From: Labia minor
Lineage: Eukaryota; Arthropoda; Insecta; Dermaptera; Spongiphoridae
NCBI GenBank assembly: GCA_963082975.1
Contig: OY720344.1
Location: forward strand, 620,001-684,000
Direction of reading: 5' to 3'
Length of the DNA stretch: 64,000 nucleotides
Shown: in pieces, positions 56,326 to 64,000 of the stretch
Numbering within the stretch: the stretch's first letter is position 1
How the letters are laid out: each line of letters begins with the position of its first letter
The notes under the pieces: generated by a model
Databases searched by the model: none
Seen by the model: the letters and a program-made list of their open reading frames with translations, nothing else
Told to the model about the DNA's origin: nothing
Program-made: the position numbers and the translations under genes

Positions 56326-56870
56326 ATTAGAACAACAACAACAACAACAACAACACACTATATTGAAAATGATTAATACTAAAGAGAGTATTAAATTAGA
56401 AACTTAAATACCACTTTTATTTTATAAAAATGAATCATTTATAATGCATATTTTTTTATCTCTTTATTTAAATAGCAATTTAATATTTGATTTTTTTTTT
56501 ATTTTTTCTTAAGTTTAAAAGAAAATACAATTGAAATGGATATGTTATCAATATGTCAATATAAATATTTCTACTAATTATTATTTAATTATTTATTTAA
56601 TGTATCTTCATTACTTAATTGCTAATTTTTATAAGGATCCCTTTCTTGATGATTAAAATTATATATAAAATTAATACATTATTTTATTATAATAGTTACC
56701 TAAACAAAAAGAAACAACAGTTGAGTCTATTATTATAATAATGACAACATTAAATATTAAACGTTAGTTTGGTTATTTATAGATAGAACAATTAAAAGTT
56801 TGTTTATTGTCACCGGTGACTTGATCCTTATTAGTTCGAGGTGGCACAGGAATGCGCTCTTATATATATA
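56326..56870 (+). other. HTATSF1 3' UTR and AT-rich downstream DNA
   Basis: AAC repeat, ATTAAA, then AT-rich DNA up to the mariner. No other feature seen. Confidence 0.5.
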
Positions 56871-56872
56871 TA

Positions 56873-58155
56873 TCAGGTCGAGTCATAAATAACTTCCGTT
56901 TGTTATTCATACATTTATTTTTCGATAACACAAAAACAAATAAAAATTAATCTAAAATGTATTCTCCATTATTGGATATGACTTGCTGCCATCTCGTTTT
57001 CAGCATATCGATACCCTTCTCGTAAAAATTTATAGGCTTTGACTGAAAGAACTCTAGGACAGCTTCATTTACTCCCTGGTCTGAAGTGAAGGTTTTTCCA
57101 TTCAAAAAATTTTGCAATGAACAGAAAAGGTGATAATCCGTTGGAGCAAGGTCCGGAGAGTATGGAGGATGCGGCAAAACAGACCAGCCAAGTTTAAGAA
57201 TTTTTTCTTGAGTCACCCTTGCTGTGTGTGGTTTTGCATTATCATGCAGCAGAATGACGTTCTTGCGGTTGACGAGTGCAGGCCGCTTTTCCAACATTTT
57301 TTCTTGAACTCTTTGTAGCTGCTGAACATATACTTCTCCACTCACCGTTTGATTCCTGTTTAACAGCTCGTGGTGAATTATTCCTTGACGATCCCACCAT
57401 ACACACAACAAAATTTTCTTGCCGTGTTTGTTTGCTTTAGGATCTGGTAGAGGAGGTTGATCTTTGTCTAGCCACTGTCTTTTACGGACGATGTTCTCAT
57501 ATGTAATCCATTTTTCATCTCCAGTTATAATTTTCTTCAAAAAAGGATCATTATTTTCACGTGAGAGCAGACTTGTGGCAATTGACATCCTATCCGCCTT
57601 GTTGCGTTCACTCAATGTATGGGGTACCCATACACCCAATTTGCTGGCTTTCCCCAGTTTTTCCAAGTGACGGCAAACAGTTGATTGGGATGTATTGAGC
57701 TTCTGTGATAACTCTCTAGTTGACTGGCGTGGATTTTCTTCCAAAACTGACTTCAAAACATCGTCATCAAAGTCAGAAGGACGACCCATCCTTGGCTCGT
57801 CTTTTAAGGTCATGTCTCCAGAACGGAATTTTACAAACCAATTTCTTACTGCCCGATCAGTTATCACTCCTTCACCATATACACTGCAAAGTTTTCGAGC
57901 CGTAGCTGTAGCACTATTGCCTTGTTTAAATTCCCAAAGCATCACATGTCGAAAGTGTATTTTTTGATTATCCTTTTTAAAGGTATAAATAAAAAAATAT
58001 TTACGTGCGCACCGAAACGAGGTTGTCTAGAGACTGACCAGTTTATACTTGCTAAGCGAAAACAAAAATCCCTTATCAAGGGGAATCTCATTGTGTACAA
58101 ACAATACCAAAAGAAGCACACTACTTAGGCGGAAGTTATTTATGACTCAACCTAA
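56873..58155 (-). mobile_element. Near-intact mariner transposon
   Basis: 1283 bp with TIRs TCAGGTCGAGTCATAAATAA (left) and the complement of TTAGGTTGAGTCATAAATAA (right), two mismatches, flanked by TA. It carries a single long transposase frame. It lies only 6 bp from the CTAG end of a Helitron composite at 58162, so one inserted next to the other. Confidence 0.95.
56947..57945 (-). CDS. Mariner transposase, apparently lacking its normal start codon
   Basis: 332 residues without a stop. Cuts and pastes the element at TA sites. The N-terminal helix-turn-helix pair (WEFKQGNSATATARKLCSVY and QSTRELSQKLNTSQSTVCRH) binds the TIRs. WVPHTLSE (106-113) is the interdomain linker. Catalytic residues are D143 (TGDEKWITY), D235 (LLHDNAKPHTA) and D270 (YSPDLAPTD), giving the mariner D,D34D spacing. 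The frame is open upstream and reads KDNQKIHFRHV before the first ATG, where relatives begin M(D/E)NQK.HFRHV. The normal start thus appears to be AAG instead of ATG. Initiation at the internal Met would lose about ten residues. Confidence 0.93.
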   Translation of the reverse strand: MMLWEFKQGNSATATARKLCSVYGEGVITDRAVRNWFVKFRSGDMTLKDEPRMGRPSDFDDDVLKSVLEENPRQSTRELSQKLNTSQSTVCRHLEKLGKASKLGVWVPHTLSERNKADRMSIATSLLSRENNDPFLKKIITGDEKWITYENIVRKRQWLDKDQPPLPDPKANKHGKKILLCVWWDRQGIIHHELLNRNQTVSGEVYVQQLQRVQEKMLEKRPALVNRKNVILLHDNAKPHTARVTQEKILKLGWSVLPHPPYSPDLAPTDYHLFCSLQNFLNGKTFTSDQGVNEAVLEFFQSKPINFYEKGIDMLKTRWQQVISNNGEYILD

Positions 58156-58161
58156 TATATA

Positions 58162-58686
58162 CTAGCTGCTCAGAGCGCCTTCGGCGCTCTTCACACCTAG
58201 ACGGGGGCTCCGCCCCCTGTACCCCCCAGTGGTACATAGTATTTGGTGGTTAAAAGTAGTAAAAGGTTTTCATCCATTTTGTTTCAATCAGTATATTACA
58301 TAAAACATTCATTTCTTTTTTTGTTCTTATTTAAAATATATTTTAATTTAATCACTATATTAATTATATATTATTATTATTGTATATGTTATATCTATCT
58401 ATCTATGTGGCCCAAAGATACTCGAAAGTTCTTGGCCGGAACAACCACATTTCTCCAAGTGTCCCTATCCTTAGCCATTGTCTCATCTCTCTTACGTCCC
58501 TTCCTTTTCAAGCGGACGTTTTCCAATCGGTCTCCCCACCAATATCTTTTTCCTCTCCCATTCAAGCTACGTGCCCTGCCTATCACAGCTTTTTCCCTTT
58601 TATAACCCTAACTATTTCTGAAGATGCAGAGAGGCCATGCAATTTCTTGTTATGCAGTCTCCCCCATTCCCCGGTGACCTCTTCTT
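58162..58686 (-). mobile_element. LINE/Helitron composite, copy 4 (3' part)
   Basis: Minus strand ends with AGAGCGCCGAAGGCGCTCT, GAGCAG, CTAG|T at 58162. The GGGGGCGGAGCCCCC palindrome, the shared tail and then GATA units (58395-58408) precede it. The LINE segment to about 58686 reads RDTWRNVVVPAKNFRVSLGH with DR in a clean minus-strand frame near 58395-58460, plus NGRGKRYWWGDRLENVRLKR. Above 58686 the similarity to the other LINE copies stops. Its Helitron 5' end was not found. Confidence 0.75.
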
Positions 58687-59341
58687 TAAATCTTATGATC
58701 GGATAGATAGAACCGCACACCTCTTTCAATACAAAAGGAGGTGGATGATCTTTTTTACCCCACTGTCATTTAAAGAGAGAAAATATGAAACACTAATTAA
58801 CTTATTAAATAAAGTAAATTTTCAAATTTACTTATTCTTAATAATCATCTATCTATACCTACTGGCATAGACTGGAATAGACTTAAGGTACCTTAATCAA
58901 TTTTCTTTAAATTTTCTTTTTTTATCTCGTATTAAATCATCTTTTGATAGCTCTTTACTTTTCTATTTTTATTAATTCTATTTAAACCCATTTATGAAAA
59001 TATCAAAACAATATTCCAAAAAAACCTAATATATATGATATATCTATCATCTTGATATTATACTATAAATCATATTTTATTTTCCAATAGTTTCTTTTAA
59101 AATTTTTATTTGTTTATTTTTTTTCTAAATTCCATTAAAATTGATAACCATTCGTTTCTTATATTAGAAAGTTCAAATATATAAGTTTATTTTAAAATTT
59201 TTATGGAAATATTAGATGCAGAATTAATACGATTGATAATTAATAATAGAATATACTATTTAAATATTTCAAGTTTAAATTGGGTGGCTTGTATTGCTGG
59301 TTGCCTAAATGCCAGGGGCTCCTAGTCGAATGAACGCTCGC
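58687..59341. other. AT-rich intergenic DNA
   Basis: Nothing recognised apart from a GC-richer start at 59280-59340. Confidence 0.45.
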
Positions 59342-59413
59342 TCAGTCAGTCAGTCAGTCGATTTCGTTGTGTGAGTGCGCAAGACAACTCAAACCAGGCG
59401 GGCGGCGATGACG

Positions 59414-59445
<32 letters not shown>

Positions 59446-59456
59446 TATCAAAAGCG
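59342..59456 (+). promoter_or_regulatory. Possible promoter / first exon with splice donor
   Basis: A compact GC-rich island contains four tandem TCAGT-like units (CTCAGTCAGTCAGTCAGTC), which match the arthropod initiator TCAGT. GGCGGGCGGCG, a CT repeat (59415-59440) and AAAAGC|GTAAGT, a consensus splice donor at 59457, follow. An ATG at 59408 would give only a Ser/Leu-repeat frame, so the exon may be untranslated. No downstream exon was recognised before 64000. Confidence 0.35.
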
Positions 59457-59640
59457 TAAGTGTATTTTCTATTGAAATTATCATAATTCACCAATATAAA
59501 ACGATCAATTAACATCACCTCTACCATTATTATAATAAAGTCTCAAATGATTTACTGATTTTTTTTAATAATTATTTTAATAGAAAAATATCATATATGT
59601 TTTTTATTTCATATTCATATTATGAATGATATTTTATTTA

Positions 59641-59682
<42 letters not shown>

Positions 59683-59867
59683 ACGTGATATATCTGTACA
59701 TTACTCAAAATTTAATTTAAAATTATTTACACATTTTATTAGAATTTGAAAATGTATATGTATATATGTGTATTTGAAAATGTATATATCTTCTTTTCTT
59801 CTAATTAATCTCTTTTCTATTTCATTTTTCTCATGTCATTTAATATAATAGGATATATTATATATCG

Positions 59868-59914
<47 letters not shown>

Positions 59915-60688
59915 TATATATATTTCTATTTATTATTATTATTATTCTATTTTTTAATATTTTTTATTCAATATGAGTTGATTTTTTTAATATATATTTG
60001 GATATTATTATTAATTTAAGTAAATATAATTATTTTATTTTCAATTTGAAGTGGCATTTATTCTAGAGACGCCCAAACGACAGGGTTAATTTATTTTCTT
60101 TTTTTCTTTTATCTTGTAATTTACTGTTTAATTTATCTAAAAAATTGATAAATTCTGATAAATATTTATTCTTTCAATATCAATTATTTTCTGAGAATTC
60201 TACATGATTATCAAAACAAAAATCAATTGAAATTTAAATAGAAATCATTTTAACATTCTCTTTTAATTATAGATAATAGAAAAGGTCAGTTTTTAATACT
60301 TTCATTTATTAAACAAGAATTTTATTAGGTGTCTTTGAAATATATCTAAATATTATTATTTCATTAAAAGTTATATAATAACGAAAAATGAATATGTGAT
60401 ACATTGATTAACAACAGTTTCAAAGTATTTTTAATCTGCATTAAAAATTACAACTGATTATAAAGGCAGATATTTTATTAGAAAGAATTAATTATAAATT
60501 TGGCTTCTATTAGCTAAACAGCGTAGGCGTTACTTTATATAATATATATTATATATTACTTGTATTCTATATTCTATTGTATATATCTCGAGACAACTCC
60601 CAATATATTTACTTGTTTTTCTTATTTTGATTTCAAGCAAGAGCTATTGAACTAATATATATATTTTCATGTTATCTTTTTTATAATT
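59457..60688. other. AT-rich DNA with long TA repeats
   Basis: TA repeats at 59648-59680 and 59873-59911. Either an intron of the candidate above or intergenic. No gene seen. Confidence 0.5.
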
Positions 60689-63658
60689 GCTCCGCCCCCT
60701 GTACTCCCGAGTGGTACATAGTATTTGGTGGTTGAAAGTAGTAAAAGTTTTTCATCCATTTTGTTTCAATCATTATATTACATAAAACATTCATTTCTTT
60801 TTGTGTTCTTATTTAAAATATATTTTAATTTAATCAGTAAATTAATTATATATTATTATATTATTATTATTGTACGTATATGTTATATCTATCTATCTAT
60901 GTGGCTCAAAGATACTCGAAAGTTCTTGGCCCCAACAACCACATTTCTCCTATCCTGAGCCCTTGTCCCATATATCTTACGTCCCTTCCTACGCGTCCTT
61001 GTTTTTCCAATCGGTCTCCCCAATATCTTTTTCCTCTCCCATTCTAGCCACGTGCCCTGCCTATCGCAGCTTTTTCCCTTTTATAACCCTAACTATTTCT
61101 GAAGATGCAGAGATTTCATGCAATTTCTTGTTATGCAGTCTCCCCCATTCCCCGGTGATCTCATCTTTCTTTGGCCAATAAATGCAGGGAAGAATCCTAT
61201 TCTCAAATACTCTGAATCTACTCTCATCTCCCAGGTTCATAGACCATGCCTCCTACCCATATAATGCAACAGGCAAAATAATTGTTTTATATATTTTAAT
61301 TTTGATTCCTTTTGATAATAATTTTGATGAGATAAGCCTCTTTACTGCATGATAACTGGTGTTTCCCGATTGCAACATCGATTTAAATTCTTCTCAAATA
61401 TTATTATCCTTCGTGATTACATTCAATTTTTCTACATATTCAAATTCTACATTTTGTATCTTAAGATTTTGTATGTTAATACTCTTCCTCTTTGTTACTA
61501 AATATTTTTTCTTATCACTATTAATTTCAAACCTCCATTAATTTTTCCTCGCTATCTGAAATTGCAATTGCCGAATCTCCTATTATATTTAAGTCGTCTG
61601 GGTAACCTAATATTTTACAATTGATTTCCGCATCTTACTCTTTCTTTACTACCTTCAAGACAAATTTGAAGATCAAAATTTGAAAAAGTTTATGCTGATC
61701 TATATTGAGTCATGCGTATGTTTTACTAAAGTCTACAAATAATTAGTGAACAGAAATATTGCATTAGCGGTTTTTTTCCTAATATCTGTCATAATAAAAA
61801 TATCTTAATTAATGTTGATCGATTTGGCCTGAACCCGCAATGATATCTCCTAATATTTCCTCCGCCTATGGTTCTTAAGTATTTTCTATGTTATAATAGT
61901 GAAATAGAGTATAATATTTCTTGATCATTACATTTTGATATTTTATTTTCATTGCTAGATTATTATTGAATATTTTTAATTATAATGAGAAACTTGAGAA
62001 AATGCAAAAATAGAGACTTGAGACAATTTATAAAAATTAACGGTATAAAACTATAGATAAATTACCAATATATACATTCACATTAATAGTATTAATTTAA
62101 ATTAATTGATTTATTTGTTTTTTTATTATTAAGTTCAGTTATTAATTTATTTAGATCATAGTTAATTTCCTCCCTTAAAAGAAACTTATCTAATTTTTTG
62201 GTGCTAGGGGATTTGAAAATTATTAGTCGCAATATGAAGATTTCGCTTACAGTTTCTGTCATGTCCGACCTCCGTCCAACAGTTATTTTCACTCAAGTTT
62301 CTTGCTTCTCTTAATCATGTGATCTATATATTTAATTTTTTTTGATTCATTGTAATGAAATTTAAACAAATAAAAATTTTCACTTTGTTAATTTATATAA
62401 ATTTCAATTTAAACTGATTGTGATTCATACGCTTTGCCGATACTCTGAATAATTTGTGTACAAAAATAATGAATGTTCTTAGCGAGATTTGATATGTTTG
62501 TCCTTAATCTGAATTAGAAGAAAATTATAAATTGCCTCCTCTTACAGCCCAATTCATTTACCCATCCATCTTAATTTCTTAATACTACGTTTTTTTTAAA
62601 TTTAAAATTTAGGGAGAGAAAGATTAGTCTATTATATTCTATATATCTATATCTATATCTATATATTCTATATATCAGTATTTTTTTCTGAATTTAATAA
62701 CAAGTTGATTGATTACATGTGTTAAAATTTAAAAAATTCAAATATTCTAATTTTTTTATTTATAAACAATTTAATATTATTTTTTATTATTATCATATCA
62801 AAAGAAGAGAATTTATTAAAAATTAAAAATAAAAAAAGAAGCCTATTATAAAAAAATAATTTTGATTTAAAACAAATTTTAAAAAAATACTCAAAATTTA
62901 AAACATCTCGTTTATGTCATATGTCTAAAAAATCATATTTTAATTTTTATATAACCAAGAAATCATTTTTTCACTTAAAATATAGTTGTAATTAATAATT
63001 GAAACAAAAACAAAAAATAATATAATTTAGTCATTTTAATTGACGTTTTGAAAATATTTTAGTATTCATAAAACATTAAAAATAATACATATATTCTGTT
63101 TTTTTAACTTTTCACTTTCAAATAGAAAAGAAGAAATATTCAAATATATGAAAGAATAAATAAAAATTAAGTTAAATATGATCTAATAAATATATTATTA
63201 AATTAATTAAAATGAGAACTTTTAGAATAAATGATTTAATTGAATTGATATTTCAATATTAGAATTTAAAATAAAAAGTGAAATATTATAATAATTCTTT
63301 GATTGGGAATCGCTATGATAATTCATTGTTTGAAATGATTCCGCTAGGGACAGTGAGCCGCGAGATGTGCGAGATGCTCTTGAATGAACAACACGGAGAA
63401 TTATATAAATTTTAAAAAATTAATTTCTGCGGTTATTGATTTGATATAAATAAAATTTATATTGTGATGTAATTTCATAGAAATCGGTTCAGCCAATTCT
63501 GAGTCTATAAAATAGTAATTTTCCGGACAGACAGACAGACAGACATGAAAAATTCTAAAGTCACTTTTGGATTCTAGAGGTCATGAAACGCGAAGATATG
63601 CAAAAATTTTTAAATTCTGAGCAATGTGCAGACAAAAACCTTTTTTTATATATATAGA
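60689..63658 (-). mobile_element. LINE/Helitron composite, copy 5, longest (about 3 kb)
   Basis: On the minus strand the 5' end at 63658 is A|TCTATATATATAA then AAGGTTTTTGTCTGCACAT. A GTCTGTCTGTCTGTCC stretch and GGCTGAACCGATTTCTATGA follow (63490-63540). From about 61923 to 60890 it is the inverted counterpart of the LINE in copy 1 (1-981), including the GFRPNRST and post-RT regions. The GATA repeat and shared tail follow, stopping at about 60689 without the terminal hairpin. Treating 60689-63658 as one unit is inference from the matching order and orientation in copies 2 and 3. The part at 61924-63350 is unassigned, and a 66-codon minus-strand frame at 62092-62292 in it matches no family I know. 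Confidence 0.6.
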
Positions 63659-64000
63659 TATAAGATACAACAAAATGAATTATTTTTATTAAATTAGTTG
63701 GTTGGCAAATTCAATAGAAATTATCTAATTAAAAAGTATTTTCTTTAATTATAATTAAAAAATTTCGAAAAAAAGAAAAAGTTTTCTTTTAGTTATGAAA
63801 TGAAAAATAATTAATGTTTATTTAAATTTTTAAAACTTTTTTTTAAACTCGCGATAAGTTACAGTAATCTAATTAATCAATTGATCAATAGATGGCATTA
63901 GTTTCATATCAAAAACGATGAATGTACTTCTAATATTTGTCAGTTTAAATTTTTATTATCAATTAATATAAAAAAAATTTAATCAAAATAGATAAAACTA
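63659..64000. other. AT-rich DNA
   Basis: No feature recognised. Confidence 0.5.

Noticed and set aside
57695-57967. + strand frames at 57130-57967
   Set aside because: Antisense shadows of the mariner transposase.
62092-62292. 66-residue minus-strand frame as a host gene
   Set aside because: It lies within the probable 3-kb LINE/Helitron composite; no domain recognised.

Overview
This is AT-rich, intron-bearing animal DNA, most likely from an arthropod. The grounds are low-GC, microsatellite-rich sequence, spliced exons with GT...AG borders, many mariner, hAT and rolling-circle-type repeats, a Ty3/gypsy-type retrotransposon and GATA- or AAG-tailed retroposons. The species cannot be fixed from sequence alone. 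No CRISPR array, rRNA gene, intact tRNA or bacterial-style operon is visible.

The one confident cellular gene is the 3' half of an HTATSF1/CUS2-like splicing factor on the + strand (exons 49331-49497, 50922-51108, 55902-56038, 56190-56325). Its 5' exons were not found. Weaker gene candidates are a 40-residue ORF with a PIP-box-like C-terminus (11976-12098, -), a possible first coding exon (25683-25859, -) and a possible first exon with a splice donor (59342-59456, +).

Most of the recognisable content is mobile DNA. 0-12 kb: a LINE/Helitron composite, three decayed mariners, TIR elements, a rolling-circle-like repeat and a second composite. 12-22 kb: a long-TIR TTAA-flanked element and two decayed hAT transposons. 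22-29 kb: mostly plain AT-rich sequence with a perfect small hAT MITE. 29-38 kb: rolling-circle-like repeats and a mariner relic. 38.3-43.6 kb: a young Ty3/gypsy-type element with apparently identical 234-bp LTRs, a canonical -1 frameshift site between gag and pol, and a rolling-circle-like repeat inserted in pol. 45.8-46.6 kb: an unusually long (833 bp) tRNA-headed retroposon with an 11-bp target duplication. 49.3-56.3 kb: the HTATSF1 exons, with introns full of nested repeats. 56.9-58.2 kb: a near-intact mariner. 58-64 kb: two more LINE/Helitron composites on the - strand.

The strongest discovery signal is a set of rolling-circle-type repeats. One family looks like a classical Helitron (A|TC start, hairpin plus CTAG|T end) that carries the 3' end of a GATA-tailed LINE. 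Two other families ('A', five copies; 'B', three copies) share Helentron/HINE-like architecture: subterminal inverted repeats, a 3' hairpin and T-rich insertion sites. One B copy lies inside the retrotransposon with identical LTRs, so it moved recently.
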